In this document: positions 26,635-35,025 of the stretch, piece by piece
How positions within the stretch are numbered: the first letter of the stretch is position 1
How the letters are laid out: every line of letters starts with the position of its first letter
Assembly (NCBI GenBank): GCA_003265685.1
Contig: QJOU01000013.1
Coordinates: 1-64,000 of the forward strand
Direction: 5' to 3'
Origin: Piscinibacter caeni
Lineage (GTDB): Bacteria; Pseudomonadota; Gammaproteobacteria; Burkholderiales; Burkholderiaceae_C
DNA length: 64,000 bases
Notes under the pieces: generated by a model
Database searches by the model: none
The model's input: only the letters and a program-made list of their open reading frames with translations
What the model was told of the DNA's origin: nothing
Position numbers and translations under genes: made by a program

Positions 26635-27678
26635 GTGATCACCAGCCCTTACTACACCCAGCAGGGCCACGGGCCCTACGAGCTGATCGACATCGGTTCG
26701 CTGGAGCTAGAGGACGGCGGCGTCATCGATGACTGCCATCTCGCGGTGGCTTGTCATGGTCGGCTCAACGCGGCCAAGGACAATGCGATTCTGGTGCCGA
26801 CCTGGTATTCGGGTACGAGCAAGATCATGGGGGAGGTCTACATCGGTCCGGGTCGCGCGCTCGACCCAGATAGGTACTTCATCGTCGTCGTCAACCAGAT
26901 CGGCAATGGCCTGTCGACCTCCCCCCACCACCAGGCCGACCCGACGCGCTTTCCAAGGGTGCGCATTGGCGACGACGTGCGCGCCCAGCACTCGTTGCTG
27001 TTGCAGCATTTCGGGATTACGCAGCTCGCGCTGGTCGTCGGCGGCTCGATGGGCGCGCAGCAGACCTACGAATGGGCGGTCCGCTACCCTGAAATGGTGC
27101 GACGCGTCGCACCGATCGCCGGCACCGCACAGAACACGGAGCATGACGTCATGTTCGCCGAGACGCTGTGCGAGGCGCTCACTACCGACCCAGCCTTCGC
27201 CGACGGCCGCTACGCCGCCTCGCATGAGGTTGCCGCGGGCCTGAAGCGCCATGCAAAGCTGTGGACGGTCATGGGCTGGAGCACCGAGTTCTTCCAGCAA
27301 GGCCGGCACCGCGCGCTCGGCTTCGCCGACATGCCCGCTTTCGTTGACCAGTTCATGACCGGCTACTTCGCGCCGATGGACCCGAATGACCTGCTCGCAA
27401 TGGCTTGGAAGTGGCAGCGCGGGGACGTCGCCCGCCACACCGGCGGCGACCTTGCCGCCGCGCTAGGCCGCATCCGGGCGCGGACCTTTGTGATGCCGAT
27501 CAGCCACGACATGTTCTTTCCACCGGCCGATGCCGAGCGCGAATGCCGGTTGGTGCCGGGTGCCGAGTTCAGGCCGATCGAAAGCATCGATGGCCACCTC
27601 GCGCTGTTCGGCACCGACCCGGCTGCGATGGCGCAGATCGACCGGCACCTCAAGGAGCTACTGGCAAATCCGGCGTGA
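26635..27678 (+). CDS. mekB-like: MetX-like alpha/beta hydrolase, probable esterase (MekB-like)
   Basis: The 347-residue protein belongs to the homoserine O-acetyltransferase-like alpha/beta hydrolases. The nucleophile elbow is GGSMGAQQ near residue 140, the acid is in MPISHDMFFPP near 295, and the histidine is in SIDGHLALFG near 325. Some members, such as MekB, hydrolyse acetate esters instead of acylating homoserine. Co-location with a BVMO favours that role. The GTG at 26635 is preferred because AGGAG lies 7 bp upstream; the ATG at 26617 lacks a binding site. A GC-rich dyad between the two genes could dampen expression of the second. Confidence 0.85.
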   Translation: MITSPYYTQQGHGPYELIDIGSLELEDGGVIDDCHLAVACHGRLNAAKDNAILVPTWYSGTSKIMGEVYIGPGRALDPDRYFIVVVNQIGNGLSTSPHHQADPTRFPRVRIGDDVRAQHSLLLQHFGITQLALVVGGSMGAQQTYEWAVRYPEMVRRVAPIAGTAQNTEHDVMFAETLCEALTTDPAFADGRYAASHEVAAGLKRHAKLWTVMGWSTEFFQQGRHRALGFADMPAFVDQFMTGYFAPMDPNDLLAMAWKWQRGDVARHTGGDLAAALGRIRARTFVMPISHDMFFPPADAERECRLVPGAEFRPIESIDGHLALFGTDPAAMAQIDRHLKELLANPA

Positions 27679-28026
27679 GTTCGCAGCACAGGGCTCGAGG
27701 CTGATGCCACTGGAATCGACGCACAGGCAGGTCGTAGAGACAGGGGTTAGGGATGGTCTTATGTGGGCGCCTCCCGGATCGCAAACGACTTGGGCGCATG
27801 ATTGATCAGGAGGTAGGGCTGCAGTCTTATGTCTGGCCTGTTGTGCAAGCCGTTGAAGCCTGCTGGCCCTGATGGCATTCGCCGACGAGGTTCCCATCTG
27901 CAAATCGAGCTTGATGCTCCACTTCCCTATCGGAGTGTCCCCGTCCCGGTCCGACTTGTCTGGCCCATCACGCGCGTGAGCCGCTTGCTGTCGTTCAAAA
28001 CGATTGGGTCAAATGCTTCCTTTGCT
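27679..28026. other. Boundary stretch without a supported gene
   Basis: About 350 bp after the hydrolase gene with no recognisable protein. It leads into an IS110-like fragment and marks the change from the catabolic island to the next region. Confidence 0.4.
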
Positions 28027-28146
28027 CAATCATGCGGACTGCCATGCAGTGGGCCGCCAAGCCTGGCCTCTGGCGAGCACGGCCCAGATCGTCCTGGCCA
28101 GCTTGACCGTGGCGGCCGCGACTCGCACGGCGCCGCGCGCGCGGGC
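28027..28146 (-). mobile_element. IS110-type transposase C-terminal fragment
   Basis: A minus-strand frame ends RGAVRVAAATVKLARTIWAV, then LARGQAWRPTAWQSA and a stop. This pattern of helix and terminal basic/aromatic residues is typical of the C terminus of IS110-family transposases. Only about 40 codons remain. It abuts the 5' end of the tagged pseudogene at 28153, so an IS event probably removed that gene's promoter. Confidence 0.42.
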
Positions 28147-28152
28147 GTTCGC

Positions 28153-29161
28153 ATGACCGTGCCCCAGGTGCCCGTGAGCGGCGTCGGAGAGTCCAAGTCC
28201 GTCGAGCGGAGGCCGATGGTCCTCAAGGGAGCCGAACGCAAAGAGGCCCTGCTCGAGATGCGTCGCCTCTTCGAGTCTGGCTCCGTCAAGGAGTCGGACG
28301 GCCTCATCGCGGCGCTTGCCCGCCGGGACCCGAGCCTGCTGCGTGGGCCGAATGGGCCGCACGCCCTCACCTGGCATCACACCGGCCTACGTGCGGCGTG
28401 CTTCTTCGACCTGGCCGAGACCCTGACCGTGGCGTTCGAAGCCGGGATGGACCCGGACGATGCCGACCTGTTCGGCGGGCAGCCGGTGCTCTCCATGCGG
28501 CATCGTCCGTTCGATTTCGGGCTTGGGCCGTTGAGACCGCCGTCCCTGGCGGTCATGAAGGCGGCCCTGCGCCACGGCGCCAATGCGAACCGCATCTACA
28601 CCTGGGGCCCGGGCGAGAGTGAGCGCGCGCCGACGGTGCAGTACCACGCGAATCAGGTCCACCTGGCCAATGATCTTGTCAGCAGTGCCGCGCTGCTCGA
28701 GAAGCTCGACTTCGTCGCGGAGCTCCTACGGCACGGCGCGACGGGCCTCGACGAGTCCACGTCGCACCCGCTGAGGGCGAGCCGTGGGTTCCTCCATCTG
28801 CTGTGCGGCAGTCGCTTTGCTCGCACCCCCGGCCTCGACCTCGGCATCGCCGGCACGGAGGCCGAAGGCGCGGCTCCGCGAAATCGTGCAGCTGGCGGTG
28901 TGCCAGGGGGCGAAGCTTGACTACGTCAGCCCCGACATCCGAGCGGTCCAGGACCTGGTCGACGCAGGCCACCTGGAGTCCGTCGCCATCCTGCTCGAGC
29001 TCGGTGTTCCAGCCGATGCCGCGCTGCTCGACAGGGCCCAGGTCGTCCACGGCGTCGACGGACGCGCCCGCCTGGTGGAGGCGCACATGCGGGGTGTGGT
29101 CGCGAGTGCCGGCCAAGGCAGTGCCTCCCGAGCGGTCGCGCGCCGGCGCCTCAGTGTCTGA
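28153..29161 (+). pseudogene. Ankyrin-like C-terminally tagged protein, frameshifted
   Basis: Two overlapping frames together encode one protein of about 335 residues. The first (28153 to about 28850) reads ALARRDPSLLRG, LTVAFEAGMDPDDADLF and MKAALRHGANANRIYTW. The second continues LREIVQLAVCQGAKLDYVSPD and SVAILLELGVPADAALLD, and ends RAVARRRLSV. The order and motifs match the genes at 56197 and 57198, so this is a paralogue with one frameshift between 28800 and 28870. The C-terminal arginine tag is intact. No ribosome binding site precedes the ATG, and an IS110-like fragment abuts it. It is probably inactive. Confidence 0.6.
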
Positions 29162-29433
29162 TGCGATGAGCAGCCAGCTCGTGGGAGGTGACGTCGGTGA
29201 AGAGTAAGGATTCCGACACTTGGCGCGCCGGCTTCGAGCTGGCCTTCGACTTCCAGCGAGGCCGCCCACACGTGCACCGGGTCCTCTGAAGGCGGCGAGG
29301 CCGCCGCCGTACAGACGATGGTGGTCATGGAGCGGCGCCTGCAGCGCGGAAGCGAGTCCACCACCTCCACCTGCACCTCGCCTGCTTCTGCCAGCCTGCC
29401 GCCCTTCGCGCGCGCGCGCCAGCGCATGGTTCT

Positions 29434-29688
29434 CTAGCGCCCTAAGCGGGACCTCCTCCTGCGCCTCTTGTCGCCCTTGTTGGCCCTTTGCGCCTTGGCA
29501 GCCGCCTCTGCCTTCAGGGACTTGTGCGCCTTCCTCGCGAGGATGACAGCGATGAGCAGCATCATGGCGAGGAACAGCTCGAGAGACCTGTGGCCAACCA
29601 CTCCCAAGTAGTCGTCGAGCTCTGCGGCCGTTGGCACGCACTGTCGAGTGTGCTGCGTCGGCAAGATTTGGCTTTCTGGGTTTCGCAT
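29434..29688 (-). CDS. Small membrane protein with a basic tail
   Basis: The 84-residue protein has one transmembrane segment, SLELFLAMMLLIAVILA (about residues 35-51), followed by an alanine/lysine-rich helix and a very basic end, KGDKRRRRRSRLGR. The ATG at 29688 follows GGAAG. The family is not recognised. The basic tail recalls the arginine tags of the 42-63 kb genes but lacks the preceding Pro/Ala linker. Confidence 0.45.
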   Translation of the reverse strand: MRNPESQILPTQHTRQCVPTAAELDDYLGVVGHRSLELFLAMMLLIAVILARKAHKSLKAEAAAKAQRANKGDKRRRRRSRLGR

Positions 29689-29848
29689 TTCGCTTCCATT
29701 GCACGGCTTGCATGCGAGCCGTTCATGAGCGTCTAGAGCCTGGTTTTAGCCGTCCCCAGCGGCGCTGGCGTTCCGTAGGAAGTGGAAATCGGCCCTGTAC
29801 ATTTCCACAGTGTCCCGTCAAACTCCAACGGGCAAACGGGAGATGTGC

Positions 29849-31771
29849 ATGGATGTCGGACTTGCCCTGGTCGGGGCAGCGCTGGTTGCCCTCGTGGCGG
29901 GCTTCCTTCTTGGCCGGCTCTCGGCGAAAGGCCAGGCCGCACAAGCACGTGCCGAGACGCAGGTCGAGCTGGCCAAGCTCACGGAGCGGCTGGCCGCGAC
30001 GGCCTCCGCCTTGGAGAGCGAGCGGGAGCAGCACCGGGCCCTGCGGCTAGAGGCTGACGGCTGGCGCCGGGAGCTGGATGAGGCTTCCAATCAGATTGCC
30101 ACGCTCACCGAGCGCGCCGGCCGTGTCCCGGTCCTCGAGCTCGAGGTCAACGCAATGGGGGCGGCGCTGGAAGAGCGAGCCGACGAGCTACGCCAAGTCT
30201 CGACTGCAAACGGCGAGAACTCCGTGAGGGCTGGCCAACTGGCCCAGCAGCTCACAGACGCGCAGACACTCGGCTCCGAGCTTCAACAGAAGCTCGATGC
30301 GGCCACTGCTGGGCTTCAGGAGGCCAATGAAGCTCGCGCGGCGCTCGAGCAGCAGGTACAGCGCGTGTCACCCCTGGAGCAGGAGCTCACGCGCGTCCAG
30401 GGCCTCCTGGGCACGTTCAAGGACCAGCTTGCCGAGCTGCGTGAAGCTGCCGGCCGGGAGGCCGGCCGCCTGATGGCCGAGCTCCTCGCAGAGCGAGAGG
30501 CACACGACAAGGCGAAGGCCGAGCTCACGGGCCTGAAGACTGCCAAGGACACCCTGGACGCCAAGGTCGTCGAGATGACGGCAGAGCTCACGGAGCTTCG
30601 CACCCGCAGCGAGCAGGACCGTCAGCACGCAGAGGAGAAGCTCGAGCTGCTTGTCAACGCCAAGAACGCGCTCTCCGAGCAATTCAGGAACCTGGCCAAC
30701 GACATCCTCGAGGACAAGTCCAAGCGCTTCGCCGAGCAGAACCAGGCGTCGCTCGGCCAGCTGTTGGAACCGCTGAGGAACCAGCTCAGCGAGTTCAAGG
30801 GCAAGGTCGAGGAGGTCTACGTCCAGGAGGGCAAGGACCGCTCTGCGCTCGCGCAGCAGGTGAAGCAGCTCGTTGAGCTGAACCAGACGCTCAGTCAAGA
30901 CGCGAAGAATCTGACCCAGGCGCTCAAGGGCCAAGCAAAGACCCAGGGCAACTGGGGCGAGCTCATCCTCGAGCGCGTGCTGGAGGCTTCCGGCCTACGC
31001 AAGGGCTTCGAGTACAAGGTCCAGGACAGCCAGACGCTTGCCGACGGCAGCCGCCTGCAGCCCGACGTCGTCATCGAGCTTCCCGAGGACCGCAAGCTCG
31101 TCGTCGACGCGAAGGTGTCGCTGGTCGCCTACGACCGCTACGTCTCCGCGGAGACAGACGAGTCCCGCAGCGCAGCCGTGAAGCAGCACCTTGGCTCGGT
31201 ACGTGCACACATCAAGAGCCTCTCCGACAAGCGCTACCAAGAGCTCTACGGCATGCAGTCGCCGGACTTCGTGCTCGCCTTCGTGCCGGTGGAGCCGGCC
31301 TTCATGCTGGCCGTCACCCACGACAGCGAGCTCTTCATGGACGCCTGGAACCGCAGCGTCCTGCTGGTGAGCCCCTCAACGCTGCTCTTCGTCGTGCGAA
31401 CGGTGGCGCACCTCTGGAAGCAGGAGTTCCAGAGCCGCAACGCCCAGGACATCGCAAAGCGCGGCGCCGAGCTCTACGACAAGCTCTGCGGCTTCGTCGG
31501 CGACCTGCAGAAGGTCGGCGAGCGGCTGGAGCAGGCGAAGACGGCGTACGACGAGGCCCAAAGCAAGCTCTCCACCGGCCGCGGCAACGCCATCCGGCAA
31601 GCCGAGATGCTCAAGAAGCTCGGCGTGAGGCCCAGCAAGGCCTTGCCAGCCGCTCTGGTCCAGGATGCCGGCTCAGACGAAGAGGAAATCGTGGTGCCCG
31701 CCCTGGCCGCTCTCACCGCTCCCACCTCCAGCGGCGTCGGCGAGCCGCCCGAACCGGTGGTTGCCCAGTAG
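29849..31771 (+). CDS. rmuC: RmuC family DNA recombination protein
   Basis: The 640-residue protein is an RmuC homologue, a factor that limits recombination between inverted repeats in E. coli. It has an N-terminal membrane anchor (LALVGAALVALVAGFLLG), a long coiled coil (about residues 30-330), and the RmuC nuclease-like domain with NWGELILERVLEASGL, QPDVVIELPEDRKLVVDAKVSL (PD-D/ExK-like) and FVPVEPAFMLA. It is longer than E. coli RmuC (475) because the coiled coil is extended. The ATG at 29849 has GGGAG 6 bp upstream. It stands alone in its own transcription unit. Confidence 0.93.
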   Translation: MDVGLALVGAALVALVAGFLLGRLSAKGQAAQARAETQVELAKLTERLAATASALESEREQHRALRLEADGWRRELDEASNQIATLTERAGRVPVLELEVNAMGAALEERADELRQVSTANGENSVRAGQLAQQLTDAQTLGSELQQKLDAATAGLQEANEARAALEQQVQRVSPLEQELTRVQGLLGTFKDQLAELREAAGREAGRLMAELLAEREAHDKAKAELTGLKTAKDTLDAKVVEMTAELTELRTRSEQDRQHAEEKLELLVNAKNALSEQFRNLANDILEDKSKRFAEQNQASLGQLLEPLRNQLSEFKGKVEEVYVQEGKDRSALAQQVKQLVELNQTLSQDAKNLTQALKGQAKTQGNWGELILERVLEASGLRKGFEYKVQDSQTLADGSRLQPDVVIELPEDRKLVVDAKVSLVAYDRYVSAETDESRSAAVKQHLGSVRAHIKSLSDKRYQELYGMQSPDFVLAFVPVEPAFMLAVTHDSELFMDAWNRSVLLVSPSTLLFVVRTVAHLWKQEFQSRNAQDIAKRGAELYDKLCGFVGDLQKVGERLEQAKTAYDEAQSKLSTGRGNAIRQAEMLKKLGVRPSKALPAALVQDAGSDEEEIVVPALAALTAPTSSGVGEPPEPVVAQ

Positions 31772-31840
31772 GCCTTCCTTGTTGAGCTCGACGCCCAGGC
31801 CTGCGGACGGAGACGCGAGGCAGCGGACCGCGTGCTGACT

Positions 31841-32050
31841 TCAGAGCCCTGCTTCGCGCAGGCGCTGAAGCAGGTCCTTCTCCGGCGCAGGACCAGCCGT
31901 GGACGTCGGCTCAGGCGCCCGGCGTCGCCTCTTCTTGAGCGCGGCCAAGGCTTGGCGGGAGCGATGCAGGGTCGCCGCGGCGAACGTGCTCTTCATGAGA
32001 TGTGCCCAGTGCTGTGGCCGAAGTCTCCCAAGACCGTGTGACTGCGCCAT
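31841..32050 (-). CDS. Small hypothetical protein
   Basis: A 69-residue frame, MAQSHGLGRLRPQHWAHLMK... ending EKDLLQRLREAGL. It contains a basic stretch, LKKRRRRAPEP, followed by a Pro-rich linker. The amphipathic C terminus looks protein-like, but the ribosome binding site is weak and I do not recognise a family. Confidence 0.3.
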   Translation of the reverse strand: MAQSHGLGRLRPQHWAHLMKSTFAAATLHRSRQALAALKKRRRRAPEPTSTAGPAPEKDLLQRLREAGL

Positions 32051-32151
32051 GGCGCCACTCGAGTTCGGACTGCGGCTCTCACTCGGATAACGGCACCCGA
32101 GCGCATGTGGGCGATAGGGACAACCCAGGGCCGAAGCCAAGCTTCTCCGAC

Positions 32152-32562
32152 TCAGCTGAGCAGTTCGGCGCGCGGCAGCTTGGCGGCTCCGGCATCGAAG
32201 GTCACGAAGCGAGCGCGCCCCAGATGCGTGCTGCGCGCAAGCAGGAGGCAGTCCGCGAAGTCCGAGGACGGGTAATTCGCCCCCAGATACAGCGCCTCCT
32301 CGAGTGTCGCCGCGTCCTCCAGTTCGATGCCGGGCGTCTCAAGCAGCATCGTGAAGGCGCCTGCTATTTCGCTCTTGTCCAACTTGTACTTGCTGCGCAG
32401 CATCCACTCCGTCTCCAGGAGCGCGCATAGCGTGACCAGGAGCGGCTCGCCCGAACTCTCGGCCGATTTCACAAGGCGCTTGGCCGCGCGGCTTTGCTCC
32501 GGGGCTGTCTGATCCTGGACAAAGATACGCACGAGCACGTTGGTGTCGATCGCGATGCTCAT
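32152..32562 (-). CDS. vapC: VapC-type PIN-domain toxin
   Basis: The 136-residue protein is a PIN-domain ribonuclease of the VapC toxin type. The acidic active-site residues are visible: IDTN at 5-8, the Glu in ALLETEW near 50, the Asp in SSDFADCLLL near 100, and the Asp in FVTFDAGA near 120. The ATG overlaps the antitoxin stop codon by 4 bp (32559-32562), so expression is coupled. VapC toxins cut tRNA or rRNA when the antitoxin is degraded. The module would stabilise the surrounding plasmid or island. Confidence 0.9.
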   Translation of the reverse strand: MSIAIDTNVLVRIFVQDQTAPEQSRAAKRLVKSAESSGEPLLVTLCALLETEWMLRSKYKLDKSEIAGAFTMLLETPGIELEDAATLEEALYLGANYPSSDFADCLLLARSTHLGRARFVTFDAGAAKLPRAELLS

Positions 32563-32795
32563 TCCGCGAACGGCTTCATCTCGTCAACGGAAACGCCCGG
32601 CTGCTCGGGCCGGTTGAGGATGCCGACCAGGTCGGACAGGCGCCTTGTCTTTGGCCTCACCACGACGGTGCCGTTGCTCAGGATGGTCCAGGCGATCTTG
32701 TCGCCTGCTTGGAGGCCAAGCCGCTCCCGGATGTCCCGGGGGATGGTGACTTGGCCCTTCACGGACATGGTGGTCGGCTCGGACATGGCAGGCAT
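32559..32795 (-). CDS. vapB: VapB/AbrB-type antitoxin
   Basis: The 78-residue protein begins with a swapped-hairpin AbrB/MazE DNA-binding domain (TMSVKGQVTIPRDIRERLGLQAGDKIAW) followed by a toxin-binding tail. It neutralises the adjacent VapC and represses its own operon. Starts at 32795 or 32786 are both possible. A palindrome directly upstream at 32802-32822 is the probable operator. Confidence 0.9.
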   Translation of the reverse strand: MPAMSEPTTMSVKGQVTIPRDIRERLGLQAGDKIAWTILSNGTVVVRPKTRRLSDLVGILNRPEQPGVSVDEMKPFAE

Positions 32796-32801
32796 CCAGT
32801 A

Positions 32802-32822
32802 TTACGATTTTCGATATCGTAA
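32802..32822. promoter_or_regulatory. vapBC operator palindrome
   Basis: TTACGAT and ATCGTAA form perfect 7-bp arms separated by 7 bp, starting 7 bp upstream of the antitoxin start. This is the normal position for autorepression by an AbrB-type antitoxin. Confidence 0.7.
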
Positions 32823-32917
32823 AGCGCTCCGCGACACTTCGACCGCGTTCGTGCGGAAAGCCCAGCCTGGATCGATGCCTTGGCGTTGCAGGTCGACAGA
32901 GATCGTTGGGGAGGCCA

Positions 32918-32937
32918 TACTGTATGCCCATACAGTC
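32918..32937 (+). promoter_or_regulatory. LexA box (SOS operator)
   Basis: The core CTGTATGCCCATACAG matches the CTGT-N8-ACAG consensus of gamma/beta-proteobacterial LexA exactly, with good flanks (TA...TC). It lies 8 bp before the imuA start, so the mutasome should be induced by DNA damage through the host LexA. Confidence 0.88.
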
Positions 32938-32945
32938 TCTTGGTC

Positions 32946-33764
32946 ATGAATCCCCTGCCCCTATGGGCGACCGACGCTGAGCCGTCTTCGCCCGCTTCAT
33001 CGTCGCCACGTGCTCCGGTCGGGAGCGTGCCGGCACACCTCGAGGCGGCAGTGTGGAAGGCCAATGAGTTCGGAACGCCGCTCACGGCCGTCTTGAAGTC
33101 AGGGTGGAGCTCCCTAGACGCCGAGCTTCCGGGCGGCGGGTGGCCGTGCCGGTCCCTCACGGAAGTGCTGCAACCGCAGCCTTCGGTATGCGAGTGGCGC
33201 CTCCTCGGCCCGGCGCTGCGAAGCGTTGTCGCCGCAGGGCAGCATGTGGTGGTCGTCGGGCCGCCCAAGCGCCCCCACATGCCGGGCCTGCGCCACGCAG
33301 GTCTCGACGAGAAGCACTTCGTCTGGGTGCAGGCCGAGACGCCGGCTGAGCGCCTATGGGTCACCGAGCAGCTCGTGAAGTCGAACGCCGCCGGCGCCCT
33401 GCTCGCCTGGTTGCCTCAGGCGCGCGCCGAGCAGATTCGCCGGCTTCAGGTCTGCGCACAGGCCTGTGACGGCCCCGCCTTCCTGTTCCGGCCTGACACC
33501 GCTCGGCACGAGGCCTCGGCCGCACCGCTGCGCCTGACTGCGACCTTCGGGCTCGACTGGGAGCTCCTGGTGCACGTGCTCAAGCGAAAGGGGCCGCGCC
33601 ATGAGGGTGTCATCCGCCTCGAGTCCGTGCCCGGCGGCTTGGAGACTGTGCTCACACCGCGGCTGAAAAGGCCGAGCCGACTGATTTCTCACCGCGAGGT
33701 GCGCCCCGATGTACTGGGCAGCACTCCTGCTCGACAAGCCCTCCGACGCCGCGTCGCTGCATGA
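32946..33764 (+). CDS. imuA: ImuA, SOS mutasome accessory protein
   Basis: The 272-residue RecA-like protein lies in the conserved order imuA-imuB-dnaE2. Family features are the N-terminal ALKSGWSSLDAELPGGGWP-type stretch (here TAVLKSGWSSLDAELPGGGW, about residues 44-63) and VVVVGPPKRPHMPGL near 100, in place of a classical Walker A. The ATG at 32946 lies only 8 bp after the LexA box, so the mRNA leader must be very short. It overlaps imuB by 56 bp. The protein ends PARQALRRRVAA; this basic end may be coincidental. Confidence 0.87.
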   Translation: MNPLPLWATDAEPSSPASSSPRAPVGSVPAHLEAAVWKANEFGTPLTAVLKSGWSSLDAELPGGGWPCRSLTEVLQPQPSVCEWRLLGPALRSVVAAGQHVVVVGPPKRPHMPGLRHAGLDEKHFVWVQAETPAERLWVTEQLVKSNAAGALLAWLPQARAEQIRRLQVCAQACDGPAFLFRPDTARHEASAAPLRLTATFGLDWELLVHVLKRKGPRHEGVIRLESVPGGLETVLTPRLKRPSRLISHREVRPDVLGSTPARQALRRRVAA

Positions 33765-35016
33765 TGACCTTCAAGGCCTTGCCACCTGGGCGCTCCAATG
33801 GACGCCCCGCGTTGCAATCGTCGACGAAGCGGTTGTCATGGAGGTCGAGGCGTCGCTGCGCCTCTTCGGCGGCAAGCGTGCGCTGCGAGAGCGGATTCGC
33901 ACCGAGGGCGCTGAGCTAGGCGTCGCGGTCGCCAGCTGGGCGTCAACGAGTCTGGCCGCCCTCGCCTTCGCCCGGGCCGGCGTCGAGAACGGCTTCGCCC
34001 GACCTCTGACCGAGGGGCTCGACCGGCTGCCGCTTGAGGTGCTGAGCGCCTCGGGGCCGCACCGACCCACCCTGGCCCGCCTGGGGTGCAAGACGCTGGG
34101 TGACGTCCGCAAGCTTCCGCGCGGGGGCGTGAGCCGGCGGTTCGACAAGGAACTCCTGACGGCGCTGGATCAGGCCTACGGTCTGCGGCCAGAGGCGCAT
34201 GCCTGGGTCGAGCTCCCCGAGCAGTTCCGCGCCCGCCTGGAGCTGATGTCTCGCGTGGAGCTGGCGGCGGCGATGATGTTCGGCGTCCGGCGGCTCATCC
34301 TGCAGATGTGTGGGTGGCTTGCTGCTCGGCACAGCGGCGCCGGCGGCTTCGTGCTGCGCTGGGCCCACGACGCCATGCGCTCGAAGTCCGCGGGCGAAGG
34401 GGGCCAGCTCACCATCCGCACCGGGGAGCCGACTCGTAGTGCCGAGCACTTCAGCCGCCTGCTCAACGAGCACTTGGCCAAGACCGAGCTGCTGGCGCCG
34501 GTGGGTGACCTCGAGCTCGAGGCGGTCGATGTCCAGGCGCTCGAGGAGACGAGCGGGTCGCTTTTGCCGGACACGGTCCGCCAGGGCGAGACCCTGCGCG
34601 AGGTGCTCGAGCGCATCTCGGCGCGCCTGGGTCCGGAGCGTGTGCTGCGGCCGGTCGTGACCGAAGACCATCGCCTCGAATGGGCCCAGTGCTGGCAGCC
34701 GGCCGCGGAGAAGCTGCCGCGGGAGTCGTCTTGCCTTGACGTGCCGCAGCCGAGCTGGGTCCTGCCGGAGCCGCTGAAGTTGGCCACCCGTGGCCCCAAG
34801 CCGATGTACCAGGGCGAGCTGCACCTGCTGGCCGGGCCGCACCGGGTCGAGGGCGGATGGTGGCATCGCGTCCAGACTCCGAGTGGGCAGGACAACCGGC
34901 ACGTGCAGCGGGACTACTGGGTGGCACTCTCCGAGAGCGCCGGAGTGCTCTGGGTCTTCCAGGAGCGCCTGGCGGACGAAGATGCCGCCTGGTACCTCCA
35001 TGGCATCTTTGCCTGA
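33709..35016 (+). CDS. imuB: ImuB, catalytically inactive Y-family polymerase homologue
   Basis: The 435-residue protein is the ImuB subunit, which links DnaE2 to the sliding clamp. It begins MYWAALLLDKPSD and contains the family block VVMEVEASLRLFGGKRALRERI, where active Y-family enzymes have their catalytic acids, so the acids are lacking. The helix-hairpin-helix region LARLGCKTLGDVRKLPRGGVSRRFDKEL follows near residue 130. The C-terminal part ends WYLHGIFA as in other ImuB proteins. The start at 33709 follows GCGAGGTG and lies inside imuA. dnaE2 begins 9 bp after its stop. Confidence 0.9.
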   Translation: MYWAALLLDKPSDAASLHDDLQGLATWALQWTPRVAIVDEAVVMEVEASLRLFGGKRALRERIRTEGAELGVAVASWASTSLAALAFARAGVENGFARPLTEGLDRLPLEVLSASGPHRPTLARLGCKTLGDVRKLPRGGVSRRFDKELLTALDQAYGLRPEAHAWVELPEQFRARLELMSRVELAAAMMFGVRRLILQMCGWLAARHSGAGGFVLRWAHDAMRSKSAGEGGQLTIRTGEPTRSAEHFSRLLNEHLAKTELLAPVGDLELEAVDVQALEETSGSLLPDTVRQGETLREVLERISARLGPERVLRPVVTEDHRLEWAQCWQPAAEKLPRESSCLDVPQPSWVLPEPLKLATRGPKPMYQGELHLLAGPHRVEGGWWHRVQTPSGQDNRHVQRDYWVALSESAGVLWVFQERLADEDAAWYLHGIFA

Positions 35017-35025
35017 GGCCCGCTG

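Noticed and set aside
28921-29427. Minus-strand frame MRWRARAKGG... after the small membrane gene
   Set aside because: Most of it is antisense to the tagged pseudogene, and there is no convincing ribosome binding site.
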